From Chara braunii (Eukaryota > Streptophyta > Charophyceae > Charales > Characeae): 24,715 nt of DNA. Where the stretch lies: positions 838,829 through 863,543 of the forward strand of contig BFEA01000293.1 in the NCBI GenBank assembly GCA_003427395.1, given 5' to 3'. Both the position numbers and the translations under genes were made by a program. This document shows, one piece after another, positions 1-9,446 of this stretch; the first letter of the stretch is position 1; every line of letters starts with the position of its first letter. The notes under the pieces are model-generated. The model saw nothing but the letters and a program-made list of their open reading frames with translations, was not told where the DNA came from and did no database searches.

Positions 1-64
1 ATAAGTCTCAAAGCTTGCCCAATAGTTAAGTCTCCAACCCGTGCCTCGCCGCACGCTACTTCGA

Positions 65-125
65 TCGATAGAATGAGCAAATCGATTCAGCGGAATATTC
101 ATTCCGTTTTTGCTCATCCTATCGA
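65..125. repeat. Nested inverted repeat
   Basis: Outer arms 65-81 and 109-125 are complementary at 16 of 17 positions (TCGATAGAATGAGCAAA and its complement). An inner pair, CGGAAT (91-96) and ATTCCG (101-106), is perfect. The structure sits directly before a long TG/AG microsatellite. It could be a small cruciform or the remnant of a foldback element. Confidence 0.7.
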
Positions 126-130
126 TGGAA

Positions 131-235
<105 letters not shown>

Positions 236-357
236 CATCACCCGCCAAACACAACGCGGGAGGAAACACAGAGAGGGAGAGGGGGAGAGAGAGAGAGGTG
301 GCTCACCCTCTTCCCGCTTTTATTCTAAGAGGGTAAATTTGACGGAGGGCAGGTCAT

Positions 358-855
358 TCTATAAGTTTAGGTGGTCTAGCCCAATGTCTCGCACAAATTG
401 AATCAGAGAGGAACGAATTAGGCAGAGAGTCAAACTGTTCTGTAAGTTCAGGTGGTCTGACTCAAAGCCTCGCACATGTTGGAACCCAAAGGTTATAATT
501 TGACTATAGTTTATTATTATCCTATTTAAGAACAGGCTAGTCAGACTATTCTATAAGCTTAGGTAGTCTGACTATAGCTTATTACAATCTGAAGAGAGTA
601 TAACTAAGAGTTTAATTGAGGGTAACTTGGGCCGACTGAGCATTGTTTCGGAGACGAATGACTCAGTCCTACGCCCGCTTTGAAGATTAAGTTCAGAGAG
701 ATATATACAATCTGGCTATTAAACAGTTCATGGCGACTAGAATGACCTAGTCATATGCCCAAATAAGAGAGAAGTAGTTGTGCCCCATGTTTTGTGTATA
801 TCTTGGCTAAGTTAGGCATGTCCCATAAGTTTGGGTGACCTAACTTTATGCCTTA
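358..855. repeat. Four degenerate copies of a 25-45 bp motif
   Basis: A motif close to CTATAAGTTTAGGTGGTCT recurs at about 358, 439, 550 and 821, always on the plus strand. In the first two copies it is followed by a shared CTCGCACA-like end. Spacing is irregular (81, 111 and 271 bases), so this is a worn repeat array rather than a clean tandem. Function is unknown. Confidence 0.6.
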
Positions 856-1054
856 TGTAAGATGGGTATAAGGGTATAAATCATTGAAAGACTATGAACT
901 ATTGTCTGATAAGTTGACTTTGGGATGATGGGAGTACTTACCGTTGTGGTTTGGCATGCATGTGACTGAGTGAGGCCACTACTTAGTCTGTGTTTCAGTT
1001 GATAGGTAGTTGCTTTAGTTGCTCGCCATGTGCTAAAGCCATAGGAGTTAGTTT

Positions 1055-1115
1055 CAATTCCTGCATTTTCTGAGCTAATTTTTTTTACTTAGATCAATTC
1101 TCGCATTTTCTGGGA
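1055..1115. repeat. Short 40-bp-period duplication
   Basis: CAATTCCTGCATTTTCTG at 1055 recurs as CAATTCTCGCATTTTCTG at 1095. The spacer contains a T-rich run. No function is apparent. Confidence 0.6.
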
Positions 1116-1138
1116 TCTTTGGTTTTTGTTGGTCTTGT

Positions 1139-1460
1139 ATAAATCTTGGACTAGCACTTTCTCTACGGGAAGCGCTGCCAAAATTTATGCAAATCCAAGG
1201 AGTTAGTCAAAATTTGACTTTTCAAAAAGTTCAACTTGTGTGACTTTGTATATATGGCTTAGTAAAAATCTAGGAAGTCTCCTTTTCTAAAGGGAGTGCT
1301 GCCCAAATTTTTGCTAATTCAGAAAGTTAGACAAAATTTGACTTTGAAAAGTTGAAGATTATTTTTGTTTCCATATTCGGGCTGATATAAATTTTGGAAA
1401 GACATTTTTCGTACGGAAAGCGTTGCCGAAATTTTCTTAGTTTAAGAGGAGTTAAAATAT
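1139..1460. repeat. Three degenerate tandem units of about 124 bp
   Basis: Units begin at about 1141, 1266 and 1389 (AAATCTTGGA, AAATCTAGGA, AAATTTTGGA). Each continues with a GGGAAGCGCTGCC-like block, then an AAAATTT block, then AAAGTT. The first two units hold the near-palindrome AGTCAAAATTTGACT or a variant of it. Divergence between units shows that the array is old. Confidence 0.7.
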
Positions 1461-2308
1461 ATTTTTCACAGGTGGTGATTCTGACAATCTGCCTTTGTTA
1501 CGGGAGATTCTGCCATTAGTCTACCTTTGCTTTGGGTACTTGTTTAGAGGTAGACTTAGGTTTAGTTAGGTAGAATGATTCTTGAGTGAAATCGTGATAT
1601 GGGGATTATTCTCCATGGACTTATAGATTTAGCTTGGGGATTGACTTGTCTTGTCTTACATGTCTTCTTGACCGATTGATTCAGGATTTTGGCTAGATTC
1701 AACTTGATCCTAAGAGGATCATCTTCTATTATCATTGATAACAGGTTGGTTGCCGATTCGTCGGTCTACGATTCAACTCCAATTCACTCCTGTCACTCAA
1801 CCTAAAGGTTTTAACCTTGTGATTTGAACTGTTTTGTTGTGTTTTCGTCCGAACTTTATTTTGAATGGTCATATAAAGAAAATTGTTGAGTATTTTATTT
1901 TGAGAGTTGCACAAAAAATGAGGCTTGTATGGTTAAAAGCAAGGGGTGTGAGTGTAGAGAATAGTTGAAGTTGACCCTCTGTAGCGCATGAACTTTTTGG
2001 TTGAATTTTTGATGCGATTGCAGATATGTTTTGTGATTCGGACTTTGGATTTGGATTGCCTGCGCTCACATACATATATATATGGTTGAGAGGAGTCTCA
2101 CTGTGATTGTGAGAAGTGATCGTCACATATTTATAACCCTATATATATATATATGTAAATACATATGTCTTGGATGTATTCGCGCGGCCTACTGTGATCG
2201 AGCGTAAAGGTCAAACAAATTATATTTTTGAGAAAAAAAGGGGATTTTCTTTTATCCTTTGCTTTTTAGAGTTCTATAGTTGGACGTTGAAGTCTATGGC
2301 AGCCGTCA

Positions 2309-2327
2309 AAGTCAAACCCTTTGACTT
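2309..2327. repeat. Perfect palindrome with W-box-like cores
   Basis: AAGTCAAA (2309-2316) and TTTGACTT (2320-2327) are perfect arms around CCC. The TTGAC core matches the W-box bound by plant WRKY factors, but a single site proves nothing about regulation. Confidence 0.6.
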
Positions 2328-3840
2328 ATCTCCAGCCCCTAGATGATGGAGCTGATCTTCAAGGCAATAAGAGACGATTGCCGCCACAGGTATTACCTGT
2401 GTACCGCCCACTCTCCGCAGGGTGCAGAAGAGGGTGTGGTTCTCAACTGCACTTGGCCGTTGTCCAGCGTCGAGAGATTAACCCTCAAGGCGCATGTCAG
2501 CCGACACTTGAGTGTTGAACGCTGTCGCGCGCGGCGGTTTCACACCCAGACGTAAAGTAGTTTTTGGTGTTGAACCTCACGGTCGTATCACGCAGGAGTT
2601 TTAATAGAGTTTCAGCGAAAAGACCCACTCCGACCATGCGCGCGTGCTATACCTCTCGCGACTCCCTACGACAGGTTAGGGATCCCGCGAGGTACAACAT
2701 ACCTCCACCCGCGGGAGCTGTCACCATCCCTTAGGTGGGCGTATCCCTGCTCAGCTACTGAACCACATGCGAAGGCTTTTACATGCAATCGCAGAGGTAG
2801 GCCAACCGAGGGCGTTTTCTCGATCGTCGTAGCATAGGCATANGCGCGGTTGAACGCCTAAGGCTGACCCGTGTATGCGTCGGGCATCGGGGCGCTGATC
2901 TCCCGGACCGACTTATAATTCAGGTCGACTCGACTGACGAACATTTGCNCATACTACGCTTTGCCTGGAAAAATGGGTTCTATAGGTATGACTCATAGCT
3001 TATCCCATTTTCAAGCAGGACCCCTTTTCAGTACTTAAATTATCAGGGGTTGCATCTAAGACACACATCCATGCTACCTAGTGATCAAGTCCGTTCGANA
3101 TATCTCTCTCTGAAATTCCTTTAACCATAGCATACATACATATGAAGTGAGATAAGGCTGAATAATTAGACAAGGAGATGTCACATACACACAACACATT
3201 CACAAGAAACAGTCTGATTTTATCAAAGAAAACATAGGTCATTGACCTTTCAAAACAATATAGATGAAATAAAAATGAAATGAATAAGGCTCGTGGCCTT
3301 AGCAATATTCATAATCTTCCTAACAATCAGGGAAAACACAAGGTCGGGTACTCAAACCAAGTGTAGAAATCGCGCATCGACAAGATGTCTGGATCAAAGT
3401 CCAGGATAACATGAGTTTCTCAGTGTGTTGCCGTGAATAGCATGTGGCTGGTCGTATTACTGACCTGCAGACAAGAGTCAATCACATTACACAACCCTAG
3501 CAGAGTCAACCATTCATTCACTTTCACACACACCACACTTACGCTTCCAATCCTTTTAACCAGACATTCTTCTTTCGTCTTAGTCATTCGAGGACCTCTT
3601 TTAACCAAACGCATACCATTTAGACAAANGACCCGAAACAGAAATGTCATTTAGTGCAAAGGTTGATGCAAAGTGTGGGTGTAGAGAGTGAGTGAGGGTT
3701 GAGTTGGATAACCAACCTGTTACCATATGGCAACAGCATGTAGTCTTGCATTGACTCATAATGAGTTTTCTTGATTAAGATGACCTGCAAATACACACAG
3801 GTCACAAGATCTCAACACCTCCCTCACTATCGCCCCACAC

Positions 3841-3959
3841 GAAGTTCNGCGATGTGAACTTCAGTTCTATCAGTGGACTATAATATAGTCCGATCAAATG
3901 TAAGTATGAAATAAGCAGACCCCGACAGAAGTCTTTATCTCATACTTACTCAAACAGTA
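3841..3959. repeat. Cluster of three palindromes (left LTR)
   Basis: Three inverted repeats follow each other: GAAGTTC/GAACTTC (3841-3847, 3856-3862); a perfect 8+1+8 palindrome GGACTATA-A-TATAGTCC (3875-3891); and a long hairpin with 10-bp outer arms GTAAGTATGA (3900-3909) and TCATACTTAC (3950-3959), continued inward by ATAA/TTAT and AGAC/GTCT. Being in the sense-3' part of the LTR, these could fold in the transcript. Confidence 0.75.
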
Positions 3960-3972
3960 GGATAACTCAGAC

Positions 3973-4145
3973 ATGAGTATCCCACCACCTGTTTTAGTCT
4001 AACTGGTTTAGACTTAGACAGACCATGGGATGACCCGCACAGGAGTACCCCACATCTCAAATGAGTATCCCACCACCTGTTTTAGTCTAACTGGTTTAGA
4101 CTTAGACAGACCATGGGATGACCCGCACAGGAGTACCCCACATCT
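3973..4145. repeat. Perfect 85-bp direct duplication (left LTR)
   Basis: Positions 3973-4057 recur exactly at 4061-4145, with CAA between them. Each unit contains the hairpin AGTCTAA/TTAGACT and a short internal echo (GAGTATCCCAC and GAGTACCCCAC). Perfect identity points to a recent duplication. It is present in both LTRs, so it predates this insertion, unless the copies were collapsed in assembly. Confidence 0.95.
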
Positions 4146-4249
4146 AGTCTGTCAACCTAACTATCTAAGATATGTATGCATGGAGAGACGAGTAATAGGA
4201 TGTTCCTCACCCTGGAGCCTTATCTTGTCACCCGTCCTACATCCATTCA

Positions 4250-4359
4250 TCAATCAATCTGCACTTACACTTGCTCTAGGCCCGCGTGCGCGAACCTAGG
4301 CAATGACTCTAGCTAGGTACTGGTTCACATGCATATGTCTGATTGTACTCGCAATCAGA
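4250..4359. repeat. Hairpin TCTGATTG/CAATCAGA (left LTR)
   Basis: Perfect 8-bp arms at 4338-4345 and 4352-4359 flank a six-base loop. It lies just upstream of the (AAT)n tract. The bases before it (4250-4337) show nothing recognisable. Confidence 0.6.
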
Positions 4360-4388
4360 TCAGAACAGACGGTGTAGGCAATGAAATA

Positions 4389-4434
4389 GTAACAATAACA
4401 AATAACAATAATAGTAATAATAATAATAATTAAT

Positions 4435-4498
<64 letters not shown>

Positions 4499-4667
4499 TA
4501 ATGATAATAATAATAATAATATAATAATACTAATACTACTACTAATAATAATGCTATACGTAGAAAACTAAGTTACAATAATCATGTGGAAGTTCTGCTA
4601 GTCATGTAACAATTAGACAGTTGAAATGTACCAAGATTTCATCCAAATGAGAGCGATATAATGACTT
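4389..4667 (-). repeat. (AAT)n-tailed short interspersed repeat, copy 1 (left LTR)
   Basis: An (AAT)n-rich tract (about 4398-4549) adjoins a body of about 120 bp (to about 4667). The body is clearly related to those at 6093-6228 and 7478-7605; shared words include GAAAACTAAGTT, TAGTCATGT and CATCCA. Read on the minus strand, body then (ATT)n resembles a SINE or LINE 3' end with a microsatellite tail. I cannot name the family. Confidence 0.6.
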
Positions 4668-4689
4668 CCTGAGCCAGCGTTCAGACTCT

Positions 4690-5340
4690 TTGAGGTCATA
4701 TCCTCTCAATATTCAATGCTGTTTTTTTCTGCTTAGCGGGTTGCAGTCCTCCTATAGCTGCAAGCGCCCTGTTGTACTACTGCCCCCGTTGTACTATTGC
4801 GCCCCACTATACGGCTGTGCCTCACACCACTCAACACCTACGAGAGCACCCCAAGCCAGCTTGCGCACGCGCAGATACTTGCGCAGCGTTGCAGCAGCGT
4901 GTCTGCTTTGCTTCCCTAGGCCAGAATGCCCTGGACTGGCTGGTGACTGTTGCCTGTTGTAGGTTTATGTTGTTGTCAGGTTTCAATCAGTAGGCCTGTT
5001 GAGTAGGGGTCATAACTGAGCGGGGTTGTAGCTGCTATAGTCCTGAAAGGTCAAGGGTCGCAGCTGCTTCTGACCAAAAAAAAAAATTGAGTCTACGGAC
5101 TTCTGAAAGGTCCGGAAGTGGCCTTGCGAGTGTAACGCATGTTAGACCAGAGGCAAGTAGGCAAGTGGGCAGTCCAACTGTTGTCAAGTCAGCAATACCC
5201 AGTCCCAGTCACACTTTGTCCAATTAGCAGGTACCGTGTGGGACTGTATGCACCAAGGGCCCGGTGGAGAGGAGCAGACCAACGACAAAAAAAAAGTAAA
5301 AATCAAGAGGCCGCGTCCAACCATTCGTTCACTCTACTTG
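4690..5340. other. LTR stretch without recognised features
   Basis: This is moderately GC-rich sequence with two A-runs (5076-5086, 5287-5294) and a small stem CGGAC/GTCCG near 5096-5114. The open frames of 73-133 codons give no recognisable protein. The three substitutions between the two LTR copies (5065, 5069, 5127) all fall here. Confidence 0.5.
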
Positions 5341-5360
5341 TGAGAAGTGCAGAAGCGATG

Positions 5361-5452
5361 TCTGTCTGTCTGTCTGTTGTCTGTCTGTCTGATGTATGTA
5401 TGTCTGCATGTATGTATGTATGTACGTCTGTATGTATGTCTGTATGTTTGTA
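5361..5452. repeat. (CTGT)n/(TATG)n microsatellite (left LTR)
   Basis: Interrupted tetranucleotide repeats: CTGT units first, then TATG units with CTG interruptions. Confidence 0.9.
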
Positions 5453-5644
5453 TTGCAGGTACTCGGACGNCATCAGGACCAGGCAAAAGCCTGCAACCGT
5501 ACACAGTCCTGGCCCTCAGCCTGTGAATCAAACTGTATGACTGTNGGTAGGGAACCCGATACCAGTATTGCCATGTTGTCTTGTNGCCGGCTTGATGTTG
5601 GTTGTGCGCGGGTACTGCGGACGACGCAGGACTGTGGCAGCATG

Positions 5645-5889
5645 NTGGCGTTGTCTCTATTGAGCGCCAACTTCTGATACGTGGCGCATGCCACCTGTCT
5701 ATATTGNTGNTGTGGCGCTGCCGCCTGTCTACTGCTGGNGCNGCATTGGCCATGCTGTCTTTATGCTNATGCAGCGNANACCAACTGTCTGCAGTGCTGA
5801 AGCGGCATTGGCCACGCTGTTTACGGTGTCGATGTGGCGCAGGCCACCCGTGCACACCGCTGCTGACGTGGCACTGGCCACTCTGTCTC
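5645..5889. repeat. Degenerate 31-bp minisatellite with palindromic core (left LTR)
   Basis: Seven or eight units start near 5645, 5681, 5712, 5743, 5771, 5802, 5834 and 5868 (spacing mostly 28-36). The usual core is GTGGCGCNGGCCAC, itself an inverted repeat, followed by CTGTCT. Several N bases fall in this array in both LTRs, as expected if variant units were collapsed during assembly. Confidence 0.75.
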
Positions 5890-6034
5890 TTCTGTCTATT
5901 CCCCCTCCACTCTCTTCGTCTGTAGGTAACGGGACATTGTATCAGATATCCCTTTCACGGTAACTAGCGACATTATGCAGATCCGAGTCAACTCCTTACT
6001 ACGACGTCTAACGANTGTNNTCCTGTATGGGTTT

Positions 6035-6230
6035 ACTACAATAATAATAATAATAATAATAATAATATTAATAATAATAATACTAATAACAATGATGCAA
6101 GAAAAATGAGTGTGAACGATATACAGAAAACCAAGTTGCGAAATCACACAGATGTCCAAGTTGTCATGTCCAAGCAGAGAGTACAAATGCATCAAGAAAC
6201 CATCCATATAGAGCAATACAATGAAGTATT
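6035..6230 (-). repeat. (AAT)n-tailed short interspersed repeat, copy 2 (left LTR)
   Basis: An (AAT)n tract (6039-6092) is followed by a body at 6093-6228. The body shares GAAAACCAAGTT, GTCATGT, CATCCA and GAGC with copy 1 in the same order and spacing. It has the same orientation as copies 1 and 3. Confidence 0.65.
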
Positions 6231-6239
6231 GAGTCAATG

Positions 6240-7380
6240 TTTGAGCCCGTAGGCCACACCAACACAGTATCCAAAGTCACCCTCTCTGTCTGATGCCCAA
6301 TGCCTATCCTATTCTAGTCTACCGTCCTACCTACAACTGTGTCCAGACGACAGTCTCACTTCTACACCCGAGGACCAAAGCTCATGATGTCTAGTTTCAT
6401 AGCCGCCCTCTCTTCATGTACCTGGTACGTATCCGGTCTCCCCTTTCTCTCTATCTTTCTTCCTCTGTCTCTCTCTCTTTCTCTGTGTGCATATGTTTTG
6501 ATTGGGGAACTGTTACCTATGCAGCATCGCTTTTGTTCTGTGCTGTGCAAGAACTCTGGACATTCTAAAAAGAAAACCAGTCCGTTGTCTCGTTGATGTT
6601 TTCGGTAAAGATGCAGAATCAGACCTTGTTTGTTGTGTTCTCTGGATATGTTTGTGATCAAGCGATCTTGCATGTATGTCCCGTGCTTACTGTGTTGAGT
6701 TTGGACGTTGTGTGCGCAAGTGCAAGTGCGTGTGGGTGAGTCTCAGTCTGGTGGCTCGGATGATGTCATTGACGATTGGCCAGGGGAAGTCTCTCTCTCC
6801 CTCTCACACACACACACACACAGTGGCTTATATGCAGTCAGACTCACTTTCTTCTCCACTTCGCATACATGCAACAGACCGCGATCCACACTGGTGCATA
6901 GCGCCCACTCGAAACTTAGAGATATGGAACCCGAGAACACAGTTCATATGCAAACTAGCTCTGGCAAGTTATGGTGTGTCAACGCCTGTACATTTCAACT
7001 CTTGTCACTGTGTTCAACACCACTTGTTCGCACACATCTCAACTTTGGACCATCCTGAACACCCCACACACTTCCCTCTCTCACACACACTCACACACTA
7101 AAGTCTATCTTCCTCATACTCCCTCTTTNTCCTTTTCTTCTTCATCTTCTTCTTCTTCTTTGCCTCCTCCTTTCACGCAATCGCCTTCCCCCTTCCGCAC
7201 ACCTCCTCCTCCTGCACCGTACCTGGCCACGATGCCAGCCAGGTTCCATTCAAACGGGGAAATCGATCCCCCCTGTTCTCTTCCTCTCATACTTTCCCTC
7301 TTCNNGTGAGTGNTCTTNTTNCTTCCCACTGTGTTCTACTCCGGTCTTTCCTTCAAACACACGTAGCTGCTATCTTACTA
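6240..7380. other. Microsatellite-rich LTR stretch, no gene
   Basis: This part contains CT runs (6440-6485), (CA)n (6805-6822), further CA tracts (7078-7100) and (TTC)n (7136-7160). The open frames of up to 141 codons are produced by these repeats. A cluster of N bases at 7305-7321 is resolved in the right LTR (21901-21917). Confidence 0.6.
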
Positions 7381-7385
7381 GGATG

Positions 7386-7386
7386 A

Positions 7387-7425
<39 letters not shown>

Positions 7426-7426
7426 C

Positions 7427-7464
<38 letters not shown>

Positions 7465-7612
7465 CATAATCATAATGCAAAGAAAATGAGCGACAACAGA
7501 CTTCAGAAACCAAGCAGCAACATACACATAAGACCAGATAGTCATGACCTCGAACCAAGAGCAGAATCGCATCACGAGTTTCGCCAAATAAGAGCACACC
7601 AAATGCTCATAA
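7386..7612 (-). repeat. (AAT)n-tailed short interspersed repeat, copy 3 (left LTR)
   Basis: An (AAT)n tract (7387-7478) is followed by a body related to copies 1 and 2 (GCAAAGAAAATGAG, CAGAAACCAAGC, TAGTCATGAC). The three copies lie about 1.4-1.6 kb apart in the same orientation. This suggests either repeated insertion or old duplication of larger blocks. Confidence 0.6.
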
Positions 7613-7726
7613 TTCACAATGCTGGAATAGTCTCATCATCATCATCAACGAAGAACCCATGTTGATATCCTATCTGGCGCTCAGCGCCCAGACTACGAGT
7701 GGTAGATCCTATCTAGCCTATCTACA

Positions 7727-7800
7727 ATGCCGCTGACGACGTCAACAGATCCCCGAAGTATGAGCAGATCTCGGCAAATGCCGTTCGCCGCAAGCACCAG
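7727..7800 (-). pseudogene. Possible 18S rRNA fragment, central domain (left LTR)
   Basis: The plus sequence around 7755-7789 contains CTCGGCAAATGCCGTTCGC. The complement of plant 18S near position 930 reads CTTGGCAAATGCTTTCGC, and an ATGA-A-ATC block precedes it in both. Similarity is short and diverged, so this is tentative. The block ends at CAG and is followed by GTATGT and CA/CT repeats. Confidence 0.45.
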
Positions 7801-8226
7801 GTATGTCTCTCACATCACTCACAACCTCGTTCCCCAACACACATATGCCACATGCACACGTGCAGAGCTCTCTCTCTTTCCCACACACACACACACGCAC
7901 ACACACATGCACACTCACTCACATCGAACGGTAAGGCGCCTTGCACGCCAAGTGGCAACGGATGCATGACAGTCTACAATGATCAAAGCCCCTCTCTCTC
8001 TTTCTGTCCTCTTCACCTTCTTCTTCTTCTTCTTCCTCCATACTTTCTCTTTCCTCCTTCTCCTTTCCCTACCTTTCCATGATCTCCTTTCTCCCGTGAT
8101 GTTATTCGTTTTCCTGAGCATTAGTGAATCTTTCCACATTTTAGTGGTAGATTCATTCCATTCATTTATTTATTTATTTATTTATTTATTTACATATGCA
8201 TATATATATATATATATATATATTTT

Positions 8227-8276
8227 AGCTGATTGGAAGTATCGCAAGGTAAACCGGGTGATCGCGGACTAACCTT
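8227..8276 (-). pseudogene. Possible 18S 530-loop fragment (module A)
   Basis: The plus sequence AGCTGATTGGAAGTATCGC resembles the complement of the universally conserved 530-loop region (AGCTGGAATTACCGCGG). A following GGACTAACCTTC resembles AGACTTGCCCTC, which follows in 18S. The alignment needs insertions, so confidence is moderate. Module B is closer to 18S at two positions (TACCGCG and GGACTTACC). Confidence 0.4.
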
Positions 8277-8465
8277 CTCATTTTTCCGCTCCCCCACTAT
8301 CGTCATCGTCATCAGTCGTCGTCATCGTCGGCTGTGGTTGCCGTCGTCGTTGCTGCAATCATCTGACCGCACGTTCAGGTAAGTGCTCTCCTCCTCCTTC
8401 TCCTTCTTCTCACTCTTCTTCTCTTTCTCCTTCCTCCTTCTCTCTCCTTCTCATTCTTCTTCATT

Positions 8466-8686
8466 CTCTAAATGATAAGGTTCAATGAACCTTTCCACAA
8501 CACCTCCGGCGACAACTGTCGAGATCACCACGATCCGGACACATCAACGGACCATTCCATAGGTAGGAGCGACGGCGGAGTGTACAAAGGTCCGGGACGT
8601 CATCAGCGCAAGCTGATGACTCAAGGACTAGGCATCCCTCGTTCAAGATCGATAATTTCAATGGTGTACCCCGTCGTGGTGGGCTT
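8466..8686 (-). pseudogene. Diverged 18S rRNA 3' segment (module A)
   Basis: Read on the minus strand it follows the 3' domain of 18S from GATCTTGAACGAGG through GCCTAGT, GAGTCATCAGCTTGCGCTGATGACG, CTTTGTACAC, GTCGCTCCTACC, GAATGGTCCG and GTCCGGATCG to GAACCTTATCATTTAGAG. The last parts are typical of green plants. About 220 bases are covered, with substitutions throughout and small indels, so it is not a working rRNA. It has no neighbouring ITS or 28S and is bordered by pyrimidine-rich tracts. Confidence 0.85.
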
Positions 8687-9299
8687 CTCTTCCCTCTGTT
8701 CGCGCTACCTCCCCGCACATTCCCTGCTTCCTTTCCCCTCCTCCTCCTTCTTCTTCTTCTTCTTCTTCTTCTTCCCTTCTTCTTCTTCTTCTTCTTCTTC
8801 TTCTCCTTCTTCTCCTTCTTCTTCTTCTTCTACTCGATCACCTTCTTTCTTTTGCGCACCTCTTCTCCCTGCGCTCTCCGCTTTCCCTCTCGTAGCGCTC
8901 TCCTTCTCTTTTTGGTCGCCATCCCTTTCCTTCCAACCGCACGATCTCCTTGGTTGCATCGCGCATCAACCTCCTCTCGTCGCTCGCCCCCGTCGTTACT
9001 CCCCCACGAAGCCCGTGACTTCCACCGAGCTACTTTTCGGAGTCGAGATCCGTATAGTGCCACTCGTACTTTGGGATGAATCCGTCGCGGAAACTAACAA
9101 AAATACGGATCAAAAGGAAAAAAAAAATAAAAAAAATAAAAATAAAAATAAAAAAGGGATCTAATCGCAAAAAGATAAATAAAATTAATAAAAGAAAACA
9201 AAGAAAACTAACGGCTAACTACCCTACCGTACCAAGTGTCGGGCCTTCGTTTTCAAACGAGGCTAACTTTATTTACTAACTCTAACCAACTTCCATTTC

Positions 9300-9330
9300 A
9301 AGGTCACGGGTTCAAGTCCCCATCGGGCGA
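9300..9330 (+). repeat. tRNA-like T-arm with B box (module A, plus strand)
   Basis: GGTTCAAGTCC at 9309-9319 is a perfect Pol III B box within a T-arm-like context (CACGGGTTCAAGTCCCCATC). No acceptable A box lies 44 bases upstream, so it is a partial, tRNA-derived piece, as in SINEs. Confidence 0.5.
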
Positions 9331-9379
9331 ACGCGGGGCTAAAATTGAGCTCCCTGCAAAAAGAAACCAGCTCAGGGTC

Positions 9380-9446
9380 GGATGGATTTGATCCCCGAGT
9401 CACCTGCTTCCTAATCCGCACTAATACCCACTGAGCTAGCTCCTAC
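9380..9446 (-). repeat. tRNA-like element with A and B boxes (module A)
   Basis: On the minus strand TAGCTCAGTGGG (9438-9427) matches the A box, and GGATCAAATCC (9394-9384) the B box with small changes. Their starts are exactly 44 bases apart, as in a real tRNA. The D-stem can mostly pair, but the anticodon stem cannot and the acceptor is not closed. It is a tRNA-derived SINE head or relic rather than a tRNA gene. Confidence 0.65.

Noticed and set aside
6676-7101. 141-codon plus-strand open frame
   Set aside because: It is driven by CA and CT repeats (His-Thr and Leu-Ser runs), with no domain and no supporting context.
7378-7617. Minus-strand frames ending in poly-Ile or poly-Tyr that look like membrane segments
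   Set aside because: The runs are translations of (ATT)n microsatellites; the same artefact appears at 5896-6237 and in the right LTR.
8377-8382. GTAAGT sites as real introns of a plus-strand gene
   Set aside because: No coding exons join across them and no matching acceptors stand out; kept only as a low-interest pattern.
8610-8625. Hammerhead ribozyme, suggested by CTGATGA
   Set aside because: The required GAAA after stem II and a cleavage triplet are missing. The motif is explained by the 18S helix CATCAGC/GCTGATG.
8472-9164. 230-codon plus-strand open frame with long Ser and Phe runs
   Set aside because: It is made by the antisense of the 18S segment plus the (TTC)n tract and the A-rich tract; the composition is pure repeat.
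9380-9446. Functional tRNA gene
   Set aside because: A and B boxes are spaced correctly, but the anticodon stem does not pair and the acceptor is not closed.
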